64,000 nt of DNA from a bacterium (GCA_030530825.1 JAUMUF010000001.1:448757-512756), one strand, 5' to 3'. Positions 55,973 through 64,000 are shown, counted from the stretch's first letter. Program-made: numbers and translations. Notes: a model not told the origin generated them from the sequence alone.

Positions 55973-58345
55973 ATGAGCAAAGAGAAATTTAGCGGGCTAA
56001 ATAAACAACAAGTCCAAAAACAGATAGAACTCGGAAATACTAACAATTTTACGGCATCGACCAGCAATTCTAACTGGGATATTTTTAAGCGGAATGTCTT
56101 CACGCCGTTCAACTTTTTGAACTTCGCTATTGCCGTGGCGCTGGCACTGGTTGGTGCTTGGACAAATATGGTCTTCATTGCCGTGATTGCCGTCAACGCC
56201 ATCACTGGAATCTTAACAGAGATTAGAGCCAAGAAGATGATCGACAAACTCAATCTTTTGTCCAAAGAAAAAGTCACCGTGCTTCGTTCAGGAAGAAAAC
56301 AACAGATCAATCCAGAAGAGATCGTTCTCGGCGACATCTTAGAACTTTCTGCCGGCGAGCAAATCCCAAGCGACGCCATCGTGATTAAAGGTATGGCAGA
56401 AGCCAACGAGGCGATGCTCACAGGTGAGTCCGACTTGGTGCTTAAAGAATTGGATGCGGAAGTCTTATCTGGAAGTTTTTTGGCCAGTGGTAAGATCTTG
56501 GCGCGCGTACATAAAGTCGGCGCCGACAATTACGCCAACAAACTTATGGTTGAGGCTAAAACACTCAAGCCGATCAATTCGCAAATTCTCTTCTCTCTTA
56601 ACAAAATTGCCGGCTTCACTAGTAAAATCATCATCCCTCTTGGTCTTGCTCTGTTTTTTGAAGCGTGGCTGATTTACTTTGCTAAGCACACCCCACACAA
56701 AGGTAGCGAGATTAAAAACGCTGTAATTTATACAGCAGCCCCACTTCTCGGAATGCTCCCTAAAGGCATTGCCCTTCTTACAATTACTTCTCTCCTCACA
56801 GCCGTGATTAAGTTAGGACTTCGTAAAGTTCTCGTTCAAGAAATGTATTCTGTCGAAACTCTAGCCCGTGTCGATACGCTATGTCTCGACAAAACCGGCA
56901 CAATAACAGAGGGAAAAATGAAGGTGGCAGGCTTTTATAATTTAAGCAAAAAATTCTCCGAAGACGATACGGAAAAAATCATCGCCGCGTATATGAGTTT
57001 TTCAGAAGACAACAACCCAACCGCTCAGGCCATCAGAAAGAAATTTAGTAAAACTTCACACGATTTTGAGGCTTCTAACATAATCCCATTCTCGAGCGAT
57101 CGCAAATGGGGTGCGATGGAGATTTCAGGTGTTGGCACGATAATTCTTGGGGCGCCAGAATTTATCTTTTCTAAATTGCCTAAAGAAGCGATTGAAGCAC
57201 AATCTCGAGGCTCTCGCGTTTTGGCGGTAGCGGTTTCTTCAAGCAAAATTGACTCGCATAAAATCTCATTGCCATCCAAAATTTCAAAACTTGCCCTGCT
57301 CGAAATTCTCGACCCAATCCGTGATGGTGCCCGAGAGACGCTCGAATATCTCCGCTCACAGCAAGTAGATCTTAAAATCATCTCTGGCGACAACCCCGTG
57401 ACTGTTTCTTTTATTGCTAAGGAGGCAGGCTTTGACAACTTTGAGAATTTTGTCGATTGCTCCAAAATCTCAGATAAGGAACTTCAAAAAATCGCCACCA
57501 AAACAGCAATCTTTGGTCGAGTTTCTCCGCATCAAAAGAAATTGCTCGTCCAAACGCTCAAAAATGCTGGTCGCACAGTCGCGATGACAGGTGATGGCGT
57601 CAATGATATCTTGGCGCTTCGTGAAGCGGACTGCTCAATCGTAATGGCTGAAGGCGATCCCGCAACTCGCCAAATAGCCAACCTCGTGCTTCTCAATTCA
57701 GACTTTAACGATATGCCAGAAATTCTGTTCGAAGGCCGCCGCGTGGTCAACAACATCTCCCGAATCGCCCCAATCTTCTTCATCAAGACAATCTATTCGT
57801 TTATTTTGGCGATAATTTGCATGATTTCGATTTTGTTTGGCGGAGATGCGCTAATGATTTTCCCGTTCATTCCGGTCCAAATTACATTAGTAGATCAAAT
57901 TATCGAAGGCTTCCCGCCATTTGTGCTGACCTTCGAAAAAAACGACAAGCCAGTCGAGAAAAACTTTTTACGAAGTTCCCTTCTTGCAGCGTTACCAAGT
58001 GCCTTGATGGTGGTGTTTAGCGTGATTTTTATTCGAATTTTTGGCTCACAAAACGGCTGGACAAGCGAGGCGATATCAACAACGCAATATTACCTTTTAG
58101 GCGTGATCGGGTTCTTTAGCGTGGTGCGTGCAAGCCTTCCGCTCAACCTTTGGCGAAGTCTGCTTCTCATTTGGACAATTTTCGCATTTACTGCCACGGC
58201 GATCTTCTTCCGCCCACTACTTGAAATTGGCCTACTCACCTCTCAGACATTCCCTATTTTTGCGGTGCTTTCAAGTATTTTCGCACTAATTTTCTTGGCG
58301 ACCAACTTGAATTTGGGCAAAATTCGTGATAAAATTAAAGCATAA
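55973..58345 (+). CDS. P-type cation-transporting ATPase
   Basis: The 790-residue enzyme has the phosphorylated Asp306 in D-K-T-G-T, the dephosphorylation T-G-E-S at 150-153, and the hinge T-G-D-G-V-N-D. About ten membrane helices include M4 with P-K-G-I (263-266), at the position of the PEGL that binds Ca2+ in many P2 pumps. This points to a P2-like, CtpE-related pump, perhaps for Ca2+ or a similar cation, but Lys in place of Glu makes the substrate uncertain. The ATG lies seven bases after TATAAT, so it is leaderless. The KH gene follows 18 nt later with its own GGAGG. Confidence 0.85.
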   Translation: MSKEKFSGLNKQQVQKQIELGNTNNFTASTSNSNWDIFKRNVFTPFNFLNFAIAVALALVGAWTNMVFIAVIAVNAITGILTEIRAKKMIDKLNLLSKEKVTVLRSGRKQQINPEEIVLGDILELSAGEQIPSDAIVIKGMAEANEAMLTGESDLVLKELDAEVLSGSFLASGKILARVHKVGADNYANKLMVEAKTLKPINSQILFSLNKIAGFTSKIIIPLGLALFFEAWLIYFAKHTPHKGSEIKNAVIYTAAPLLGMLPKGIALLTITSLLTAVIKLGLRKVLVQEMYSVETLARVDTLCLDKTGTITEGKMKVAGFYNLSKKFSEDDTEKIIAAYMSFSEDNNPTAQAIRKKFSKTSHDFEASNIIPFSSDRKWGAMEISGVGTIILGAPEFIFSKLPKEAIEAQSRGSRVLAVAVSSSKIDSHKISLPSKISKLALLEILDPIRDGARETLEYLRSQQVDLKIISGDNPVTVSFIAKEAGFDNFENFVDCSKISDKELQKIATKTAIFGRVSPHQKKLLVQTLKNAGRTVAMTGDGVNDILALREADCSIVMAEGDPATRQIANLVLLNSDFNDMPEILFEGRRVVNNISRIAPIFFIKTIYSFILAIICMISILFGGDALMIFPFIPVQITLVDQIIEGFPPFVLTFEKNDKPVEKNFLRSSLLAALPSALMVVFSVIFIRIFGSQNGWTSEAISTTQYYLLGVIGFFSVVRASLPLNLWRSLLLIWTIFAFTATAIFFRPLLEIGLLTSQTFPIFAVLSSIFALIFLATNLNLGKIRDKIKA

Positions 58346-58363
58346 ACTGATTAAAGGAGGACT

Positions 58364-58732
58364 ATGGCGACTATCGACCAGCAATTTGTAGAATATATCG
58401 TAAAAAATCTCGTTGAGAATCCAGAGGCCGTGCAAGTTGAACGCACTATTGATGAAAAAGGAGTTTTGTTGACTTTAACCGTTGGTGATGAGGATCTTGG
58501 ACGAATCATCGGCCGTCGTGGTGCAACTGCTCAGAGCCTTCGAAATCTACTTCGCGCTTTGGGAGTAAAGAATGATGCGCGCTATAATCTAAAAATTGTT
58601 GAAAATTCCGCTCCAAAAGAAACTGTTGTGGAAAACTCAACAGATAAGCCTGTGGAAAACTCGGCAAATTCTGAAAATTTCACAGAAAAAACTCGAAAAG
58701 CCCTTGCAGAACTCGATGACTTTGATGTATAA
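58364..58732 (+). CDS. khpA: KhpA-like KH-domain RNA-binding protein
   Basis: KhpA proteins are small RNA-binding proteins that affect cell division and sRNA biology. Residues 1-80 form the KH domain, with G-R-I-I-G-R-R-G as the RNA-binding loop. A Glu/Asn/Lys-rich tail follows, longer than usual (total 122 residues). TAAAGGAGG precedes the ATG at 58364, so it is Shine-Dalgarno-led behind the P-type ATPase. In many bacteria this gene lies beside trmD; here trmD is 0.8 kb downstream, with a candidate ncRNA and a hydrolase between. Confidence 0.88.
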   Translation: MATIDQQFVEYIVKNLVENPEAVQVERTIDEKGVLLTLTVGDEDLGRIIGRRGATAQSLRNLLRALGVKNDARYNLKIVENSAPKETVVENSTDKPVENSANSENFTEKTRKALAELDDFDV

Positions 58733-58733
58733 T
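58704..58733 (+). promoter_or_regulatory. Promoter of the 58740 RNA, overlapping the khpA stop
   Basis: TTGCAG (58704-58709), 18 bases, TGTATAAT with TATAAT at 58728-58733. The stop codon TAA (58730-58732) lies inside the -10 box. Confidence 0.6.
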
Positions 58734-58739
58734 ATAAAT

Positions 58740-58886
58740 TAGTTCAAACATAAGCGTTAAGTGGAGTTTCGCTTATAACAATTGAACTGCGGAAAAACAA
58801 AAGCTCTATGCGAGCAAACTACAAGTTTGAGAGCTTATACTTATCAAAAACCCTGCCTTTTCATCTCCTGGCGGGATTTTTGATTT
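58740..58886 (+). ncRNA. Candidate small non-coding RNA with two stems and a terminator
   Basis: It is bracketed by a promoter and a terminator. Stem 1: AGTTCAA (58741-58747) pairs with TTGAACT (58782-58788), with inner ATAAGCG/CGCTTAT (58750-58756 and 58770-58776). Stem 2: AAGCTCT (58801-58807) pairs with AGAGCTT (58830-58836), with inner CAAACT/AGTTTG. The terminator CCCTGCC/GGCGGG (58851-58875) precedes ATTTTTG. No ORF of note fills it. The compact, self-contained architecture looks like an independent sRNA rather than a leader. It is not 6S, 4.5S or tmRNA as far as I can tell. Confidence 0.6.
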
Positions 58887-58931
58887 TTATTAGAATTTGC
58901 CAAAATTATCAAAATATGCTAAAATATAAAT

Positions 58932-59537
58932 ATGTTAATTTTAGTTCACGGACTCGGTCAAGATAAAAACTCTTGGGCAAAAGTCTCCAAGAATCTTCAT
59001 CAGGAATCTGTAGCGCTAAGCCTGCCAAGTATTAGTGATTTTGATAGTCTCTATAAAATATTTGAAGAAGAATGCAATAAATTTGAGGAAAAACTCACGC
59101 TATGCGGATTATCTCTTGGCGGTTTATTATCTCTAAAATACGCCATAAATAACCCTCATAAGATAAATAAACTCATTCTAATCGCTACGCCTTACAAGAT
59201 TCCAAGATTCTTGTTTTCGATTCAGTCGACAATATTCAGAATGCTTCCAATATCTTTTTTCAAAAAAATGAATCAAAGTAAAGAAAATGTTCTATCTTTA
59301 ACCAATTCATTAAAAAATATAAATCTTGAAGACAACCTCAATGATATTGCCACGGAAACGTTAGTTGTAGTCGGAGAAAAAGACTTCGCCAATAAAAAAT
59401 CTTCGAAGAAAATGAGCCAACTATTGTCAAAGTCCACTCTCGAAATCATCCAAAGTTCTGGGCATGAAGTCAATATAGACAACCCGCAAGATTTAGCAAA
59501 AACAATCAATAACTTCCTAAGGGACTCGAAATGCTAA
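58932..59537 (+). CDS. Alpha/beta hydrolase
   Basis: The protein (201 aa) shows the alpha/beta hydrolase pattern: H-G-L-G near the N-terminus (oxyanion region), the nucleophile elbow C-G-L-S-L-G-G with Ser61, an Asp in V-G-E-K-D, and the final His in S-G-H-E. The family includes esterases and C-C hydrolases; the substrate is unknown. The ATG at 58932 lies six bases after TAAAAT and is probably leaderless. Its end overlaps trmD by seven bases, so they are cotranscribed. Confidence 0.8.
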   Translation: MLILVHGLGQDKNSWAKVSKNLHQESVALSLPSISDFDSLYKIFEEECNKFEEKLTLCGLSLGGLLSLKYAINNPHKINKLILIATPYKIPRFLFSIQSTIFRMLPISFFKKMNQSKENVLSLTNSLKNINLEDNLNDIATETLVVVGEKDFANKKSSKKMSQLLSKSTLEIIQSSGHEVNIDNPQDLAKTINNFLRDSKC

Positions 59538-60172
59538 TCCAAATAATCACCCTCTTCCCAGAAATGTTCGAGCCGGTACTTAATGGCTCAATGATGTGGA
59601 AGGCGCAAAATCAAGGCGCTGTTCGCTTCGAGATGATAAATTTACGCGATTACGGAATTGGCCCTCGCAAGCAAGTCGACGACACACCCTATGGCGGAGG
59701 CGATGGAATGCTACTAAAGCCCGAGCCCCTTTTTGAAGCGGTAGAGTTTGCTAAGAGCAAATCGCCACACGCCCGCGTCATTGCAATGTCACCTAGCCCC
59801 ACAATCTGGAATCAACAAATGGCGCAAAATTACGCCGACGAAGCACGCGATTTGATAATTTTGTGCGGTCGCTACGAAGGCTTCGATGCACGAATATTTG
59901 AATTAGTTGATGAGAAAATCAGTGTCGGCAAATTCGTCCTGACCGGAGGAGAACTGCCAGCAATGACCATCATCGACAGTATCGTGCGCCTAATACCAGG
60001 CGTTCTTGGTGGCGAAACTTCCGCCGAGATCGAGAGCTATTCTGACGGTGGCAATCTGGAATTTCCGCAATACACGCGCCCTGCGGAATTTCGCGGGCTA
60101 AAAGTCCCAGAGGTTCTCCTCAGCGGCCACCACGGCGAAATCGCCAAATGGCGTACCAACCACTCAAAATAA
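59531..60172 (+). CDS. trmD: tRNA (guanine-N1-)-methyltransferase
   Basis: TrmD methylates G37 of tRNAs to prevent frameshifting. Visible features are L-F-P-E-M-F-E at the start, Y-G-G-G-D-G-M-L, the trefoil-knot SAM site with R-Y-E-G-F-D-A-R and T-G-G-E-L-P-A, and the short C-terminal domain. At 213 residues it is slightly short (usual 230-250). The ATG overlaps the hydrolase end by seven nt. In many bacteria it is with khpA, rimM and rplS; here the hydrolase takes that place. A terminator follows. Confidence 0.95.
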   Translation: MLIQIITLFPEMFEPVLNGSMMWKAQNQGAVRFEMINLRDYGIGPRKQVDDTPYGGGDGMLLKPEPLFEAVEFAKSKSPHARVIAMSPSPTIWNQQMAQNYADEARDLIILCGRYEGFDARIFELVDEKISVGKFVLTGGELPAMTIIDSIVRLIPGVLGGETSAEIESYSDGGNLEFPQYTRPAEFRGLKVPEVLLSGHHGEIAKWRTNHSK

Positions 60173-60203
60173 AACATCCCTCGCAAGAAGGATGTTTTTT
60201 ATC
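60171..60203 (+). terminator. trmD terminator
   Basis: AAAACATCC pairs with GGATGTTTT, with a T-run beyond. Confidence 0.85.
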
Positions 60204-60298
60204 TTGTATAAAGAAATTATTTCCGAAAAGTCCTCGGGCAAGCCTTGCGGAAAATTCGAAAGTTAATTTGCTTTATGCAAAATTATAGTCCGATTAAT

Positions 60299-61234
60299 TC
60301 AACCAATGATCACCGTGCCATCGCCATTTTCGATAGCGTTTTGTGCATTTTTGAGTGAAGTAATCACCGCTTTTCCGCCAAATTCGGCAAATTTTACGCA
60401 GGCTTCAATCTTAGGTAGCATCGATCCCGCACCAAATTGTCCGTCTGCGATATGCTTTTTGGCCTCTTCGACAGAAATTTGCTTCAAGTCTGCTTGATTT
60501 TCTTTGCCGAAATTGATGGCAGCATAATCCACCGCCGTCAAAATCAGCAACATATCCGCACCAATCTGCTCAGCCAAAAGTTCCGCCGCAAAGTCTTTAT
60601 CAATAATCGCATCCACGCCAGACAGACTTCCGTCCGCACTGCGCTCAACAGGGATACCACCACCGCCACCTGCGATGACCACTGCGCCCGATTCCAATAG
60701 CCTTTCAATTACAGAAAGCTCCACAATGTCGATCGGTTTAGGCGAAGAAACCACACGACGCCACCCACGCCCCGAGTCTTCTTTGACCGCGTAACCCTTC
60801 TCCTGCTCGGCTGTCCTAGCCTCTTCTTCCGTGTAGAATGGCCCAATCGGCTTGGACGGACTGTCGAACGCAGGGTCCGACCGCGAAACTTCAATCTGCG
60901 TTACCACCGCCACAGCGTCTTTTTTAAGATTTATTGAATGGAATTCTTCTTTTAGCGCCTTTTGAAGCCAAAAACCAATCATACCTTGCGTCATTCCAAC
61001 CGCCGTATGAAGTGGCATAGTCGGCGTCGCCTCAGTATTGATCGCCTCCTCGTGAAGAATTATATTGCCTACTTGCGGACCGTTACCGTGAACAATCACA
61101 ATTTGGTGCCCCTCTTCAATCAAAGGCATCAGCCGTTTTATGGTTTGCTTGGCAACCGCCTCTTGCTGATCGGCGCGGGCTTCTTTGCCGTTTTGGAGCG
61201 CATTTCCGCCGAGCGCCACTACAATTTTACTCAT
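60299..61234 (-). CDS. arcC: Carbamate kinase
   Basis: Carbamate kinase makes ATP from carbamoyl phosphate, the last step of the arginine deiminase pathway. The N-terminus is V-V-A-L-G-G-N-A-L. V-H-G-N-G-P-Q-V-G, A-G-G-G-G-I-P-V and the C-terminal G-S-M-L-P-K-I-E-A segments are family marks. The 311 residues are normal. AAGGA precedes the ATG. No arcA or arcB is next to it in the window. In this reduced organism it may be a key ATP source, if the other two enzymes lie elsewhere. Confidence 0.95.
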   Translation of the reverse strand: MSKIVVALGGNALQNGKEARADQQEAVAKQTIKRLMPLIEEGHQIVIVHGNGPQVGNIILHEEAINTEATPTMPLHTAVGMTQGMIGFWLQKALKEEFHSINLKKDAVAVVTQIEVSRSDPAFDSPSKPIGPFYTEEEARTAEQEKGYAVKEDSGRGWRRVVSSPKPIDIVELSVIERLLESGAVVIAGGGGGIPVERSADGSLSGVDAIIDKDFAAELLAEQIGADMLLILTAVDYAAINFGKENQADLKQISVEEAKKHIADGQFGAGSMLPKIEACVKFAEFGGKAVITSLKNAQNAIENGDGTVIIG

Positions 61235-61305
61235 AACTTTTCCTTTTTATTTTTATGGTTGATTATATACTTATTCTAGAATATTCAACACAAAAAAGCA
61301 AGTCC

Positions 61306-61334
61306 TTGACTAGTAAAAATAAAAACCGTATAAT
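61306..61334 (+). promoter_or_regulatory. Promoter of the 61342/61494 pair
   Basis: TTGACT (61306-61311), 17 bases, TATAAT (61329-61334), then seven bases to the ATG at 61342. Confidence 0.75.
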
Positions 61335-61341
61335 TGAAGTC

Positions 61342-61497
61342 ATGAAAGAGCTGAAAGTTTCGAGAAAATTTAGAATTATTTTTATGTTAGCCGTGGTGGC
61401 TGTTACGATATTCTTGGTAATTATTGGCAGAAAACCGTATCAAGAATCTTTTTCAGAATATTACGAAAAAACTAAAAATAGCGGAGTTTCGAAATGA
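61342..61497 (+). CDS. Small single-helix membrane protein (51 aa)
   Basis: A basic start (M-K-E-L-K-V-S-R-K-F) is followed by one helix at about residues 11-30 and a short polar tail ending S-G-V-S-K. I choose the ATG at 61342, seven bases after TATAAT; longer in-frame ORFs begin upstream of the promoter. The stop overlaps the next gene's ATG by four bases (ATGA), so the two are coupled. Function is unknown; it may stabilise or help export the following protein. Confidence 0.6.
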   Translation: MKELKVSRKFRIIFMLAVVAVTIFLVIIGRKPYQESFSEYYEKTKNSGVSK

Positions 61498-62450
61498 AGA
61501 AAGTCGCAACGACAAAAAATCTTACGGAAAAATACCTTAACTTAGACGAACCGAAGTTCAATGCTTTACTTATAGTTACAGGAATACTTCTAGCCCTCGT
61601 TATTTGTGTATCTATTGACGGAATGATCACAGGATTCGAAAAGGCCGATCTTTACCAAGAGTTTAATAAAACTATCAATAGGGAAAAGTCTAAGAAATAT
61701 AGCATTAATATTATTGGAGGCGATAAGCAGAAGATTCCCTGTGAGTTAACGCCGATTGAGGTTTCTATCGATAATTACGATAGTGAAATAAAGCCACTCG
61801 ACTGTAAAGAAGTTGAAATTTCTGGCAAATTTTCTGATGTAGAAAATGCCAAATTGGATAGCAATGGAGTGAGTATTTCTAGCGATAAAGATGGAAAATT
61901 TACTTCGAAGATTTCTCGAAAAATTCCTATTAGCGATTGGGCTAAGTCTGATTTTGATACAGAAAAAATCACTTCTCAGAAATACTTTGGGGAATTTGTC
62001 GTTAAAAATACGGTTTTAAATAACGACCGTATGGCGGATCAGAGCATTGAAATCGACATTTTTCTTACCGACAAAGACAAAGCAACTCTCAAGGAATTGA
62101 ATAGCAAATACCTACAATCAGAAAAATTGAAAGATGATAAGCGTAAAGCGGAAGAAGCTGAACGGGCTCGACGCGAAGCCGAAGAAAAGCAAAGAGCTGA
62201 AATAGAGAGGCGTAATGAAGAGTATCGACAGGCGGCAGAGGCTCGACGGAGACAGCAAGAGGCTGCCTCAAAAAATGCCACCCCACAGCCTCGACCACAA
62301 ATACAGCATCAGCCGACACCGCGACAGCAGCCTCAACCTCGTGGCCCAGACGGATACTGTCGAGACGGGACACCCGCATACGGAAATCCGTCCGCCAGAG
62401 GCAGGGCAAATTCCTGCTGGGGTCACGGTGGATGGAATGATAATCATTAG
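61494..62450 (+). CDS. Membrane-anchored coiled-coil protein with DUF3761-like C-terminus (318 aa)
   Basis: One helix at about residues 25-45 anchors it. A beta-rich domain with two cysteines (C-E-L and D-C-K) follows. A charged coiled coil (R-K-A-E-E-A-E-R-A-R-R-E-A-E-E) and a Pro/Gln linker come next. The last 33 residues (Y-C-R-D-G-T-P, then R-A-N-S-C-W-G-H-G-G) match the DUF3761 pattern of paired cysteines and a HxGG motif. Function of that domain is not established. It is the second gene of a coupled pair and has a terminator. Confidence 0.65.
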   Translation: MKKVATTKNLTEKYLNLDEPKFNALLIVTGILLALVICVSIDGMITGFEKADLYQEFNKTINREKSKKYSINIIGGDKQKIPCELTPIEVSIDNYDSEIKPLDCKEVEISGKFSDVENAKLDSNGVSISSDKDGKFTSKISRKIPISDWAKSDFDTEKITSQKYFGEFVVKNTVLNNDRMADQSIEIDIFLTDKDKATLKELNSKYLQSEKLKDDKRKAEEAERARREAEEKQRAEIERRNEEYRQAAEARRRQQEAASKNATPQPRPQIQHQPTPRQQPQPRGPDGYCRDGTPAYGNPSARGRANSCWGHGGWNDNH

Positions 62451-62465
62451 CATTAAATAGATACA

Positions 62466-62508
62466 TAAAAAGAGACATGCCACTCTGGAAGCGCGTCTCT
62501 TTTATATA
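62466..62508 (+). terminator. Terminator of the 61494 gene
   Basis: AAAAGAGAC pairs with GTCTCTTTT around an 18-base loop, then ATAT. Confidence 0.65.
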
Positions 62509-62511
62509 TAA

Positions 62512-62545
62512 AAAATACACGAATCGATATACAATTCGTGTAGTC
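62512..62545 (-). terminator. tRNA-Gln terminator
   Basis: On minus, ACACGAAT pairs with ATTCGTGT around an eight-base loop, then ATTTTTT. Confidence 0.8.
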
Positions 62546-62549
62546 TTCT

Positions 62550-62624
62550 TGGCTGGGATGGAGGGATTCGAACCCCCGAATGCCGGGACCAAAACCCGGT
62601 GCCTTACCACTTGGCGACATCCCA
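62550..62624 (-). tRNA. tRNA-Gln (UUG), CCA encoded
   Basis: Acceptor TGGGATG pairs with CATCCCA. The anticodon loop TTTTGGT contains UUG. The D- and T-arms are normal, and CCA is encoded. Confidence 0.95.
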
Positions 62625-62668
62625 ATACTTCAATATTTTACCAGAAGTTGCGCCAATATTCAAGACTT

Positions 62669-63915
62669 TTAATTATTTTTTGGCTTAAAAACACGTGTCC
62701 CCCAACGAACATCGCGCAAAGTCAGCAGAGCATAAAGCCTGATTGGTTGGAGTAAAAATATATGAAGAAAGCCATAAAACGGCGAGAGTAGGAAAAGAAG
62801 CGGATACTTAACTGCGTAGTGAACGTTTCGAAACAGCGCAGAGATCGAAATCACTGCCACCGCGCCCGCAACCCACCAAAAATCAATTTTGCCAAAGTTG
62901 CCGACAAATAGGTTTATGGTCGAAGTCATCAGCAAAACCCAGAGGACGACTTCGAGAAATGACCAAACGCTGAGAAGTGGCCTTCGAGCAAACATTGAAA
63001 GAGCGATTAAACTTTCTCGAAAGAAAGATTTGTTCCAGCGGATTTGCTGGCGAGCGAAAGTTCGCAGATTATTCGGCACATCAGTATCGCATCGCGCGGT
63101 TGATTGGTAGGCGGTTCTGCCGAGTCGTGCGGCGTAGTTGGTCAAACAGCGATCGTCGCCGATATTGACTTTTACGCCGAGGAAATATTGATTGGTGTAA
63201 TGTTTGAGGTTTGGGATGATGACTTCGCGCTTGTAGAGGCTGAGCGGGCCGGAGCAGGTTAAAATATTGCCGGTCATTGATTGTGCGGCGCGTTCTACCC
63301 GAAACGCATTATCATATCGAATGTCGATTAATTGCGTGAGCAGATTTTCATCCCTATTGCGCGCATTGATATGTCCTGTCGCAGCATAAACTTGCTCATT
63401 ATTAAAACATTTAACCAGCTCTTCAAGCGCATTTGGATAGATATAAGAATCAGAATCGACAGTAAAAAACATATCCGCATCTGAAGTCCTAAAAGCCCAA
63501 GCCTGCGCGTGACGCTTGCCTTTATTGCGCGCCGAGCGCTATGAGTAAAAACATTGGAGAATTTTTCAGGATTACTCTTAATATGTTTTTTAACCATCTC
63601 AAAGCCACTTTTGTCCGAAGATCCATCATCAATCAGATAGATCTTTCTGATCGGGTAAGTTTGAACTGCCAGACTTTCAAGCGTTTCAATCAACCCCTCG
63701 CCGTTTTCATTATAAGTCGGGATAACACAGTCAATCTTAATTCCTCTTTTGACTTCTCCGCCAAAAGGTCTATAAAAGAACGATAAAAACATCTTTGTTA
63801 TTAAATACACTAAAAGAACTGCACCATAAATACCCAAAATTCCACCACCCTTAACCGCGACAGACAGAGCAAATAGCGCCAAAAAGAGTAAAGCCACCAC
63901 AAGTTTTTTAATCAT
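62669..63915 (-). pseudogene. Family 2 glycosyltransferase interrupted by a frameshift
   Basis: The N-terminal part, from ATG 63915 (seven bases after TAAAAT on minus), has two helices and the GT2 start C-V-I-P-T-Y-N-E-N-G-E-G with D-D-G-S-S-D-K. The frame then breaks within a GCGCGC tract at about 63525-63535. In the other frame it continues R-N-K-G-K-R-H-A-Q-A-W-A, then T-V-D-S-D-S-Y (the D-x-D-S metal site), Q-x-x-R-W-like Q-Q-I-R-W and three or four C-terminal helices. Joined, it looks like a processive glycan synthase (hyaluronan/cellulose type). An extra GC or a missing base would explain the break. It may be a true lesion, a phase-variable tract or a sequencing error. Confidence 0.75.
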
Positions 63916-63957
63916 ATACTCTATTTTACCATACTTACCTCTCCCTGACAATTTTTA

Positions 63958-63990
63958 CAAAAAACTCCCGCAAAATGCGAGAGTTTTAGG
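63958..63990. terminator. Hairpin at the window end
   Basis: AACTCCCGC pairs with GCGAGAGTT (one wobble) around AAAAT, with T-runs on both sides. It probably ends a gene lying to the right of the window. Confidence 0.6.
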
Positions 63991-64000
63991 TTTTCGAAGT

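Noticed and set aside
60204-60298. Hairpin TTCCG/CGGAA and a TATAAT-like box between trmD and arcC
   Set aside because: Pairing is short and interrupted, no gene or T-run follows, and it is an ordinary convergent gap.
63525-63535. Programmed ribosomal frameshift in the glycosyltransferase
   Set aside because: No slippery heptamer, stimulatory stem or Shine-Dalgarno-like element is visible; a GC tract indel is simpler.

Overview
This window is bacterial chromosome, moderately AT-rich and densely packed on both strands. It uses the standard bacterial code, since TGA ends several genes. It looks like a Candidate Phyla Radiation genome, most probably Saccharibacteria (TM7). The reasons are compact or reduced housekeeping enzymes (an alanyl-tRNA synthetase without C-terminal domain, a NAD+ DNA ligase without zinc cysteines), scattered single tRNA genes with encoded CCA, large lineage-specific surface and membrane proteins, a peptidoglycan gene set, and very many genes whose start codon lies 6-9 nt after a TATAAT-like -10 box. 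The taxon is inferred from gene character; no ribosomal RNA is present. No insertion sequence, prophage or CRISPR array was seen.

Layout. 1-480: N-terminus of nusB and complete rpmF, both minus. 489-1163: an unknown plus-strand gene. 1211-10642: minus block with leuS, ligA, a polytopic membrane protein, htpX, lemA, tRNA-Leu, a small membrane protein, tRNA-Cys and hisS. 10700-14076: rarA, sbcB, and two small genes behind a structured leader. 14120-28182: long minus block with obg, a LysM-CHAP wall hydrolase with a long folded leader, mltG, ruvX, a bitopic protein, an FtsA-like ATPase, alaS, an acidic tail-anchored protein, tpiA, pgk and an MFS-like transporter. 28340: a 24-residue microprotein gene with its own promoter and terminator. 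28502-32676: typA and a large VirB6/TrbL-like membrane protein.

32791-39024 is an envelope island: tRNA-Val, a small membrane protein behind a 10-codon upstream ORF, a proline-rich anchored protein behind a 14-bp leader hairpin, and a DUF11 surface protein ending in an LPRTG sorting signal. FolD and a DUF5684-like protein follow. 39164-46337 carries murB, tRNA-Arg(UCG), a GT39-like glycosyltransferase, glyA, a second surface protein and an HTH-MurA fusion. 46432-51615 has four tRNAs, an unknown protein, and an operon of a small membrane protein, a membrane-anchored Clp-like AAA+ ATPase and a MATE-like transporter. 51752-58732: rny, a DUF4367-like protein, eno, tRNA-Trp, a P-type ATPase and a KH protein. 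58740-58886 is a candidate independent non-coding RNA. 58932-63915: a hydrolase, trmD, carbamate kinase, two small envelope genes, tRNA-Gln and a frameshifted glycosyltransferase.

How the genes work together. MurA, MurB, MltG, the CHAP hydrolase, FtsA-like and Obg suggest this cell builds and divides its own peptidoglycan wall. TpiA, Pgk and Eno form part of lower glycolysis. Carbamate kinase could make ATP by substrate-level phosphorylation. Several strongly promoted, Shine-Dalgarno-led genes encode surface proteins, while many housekeeping genes look leaderless.
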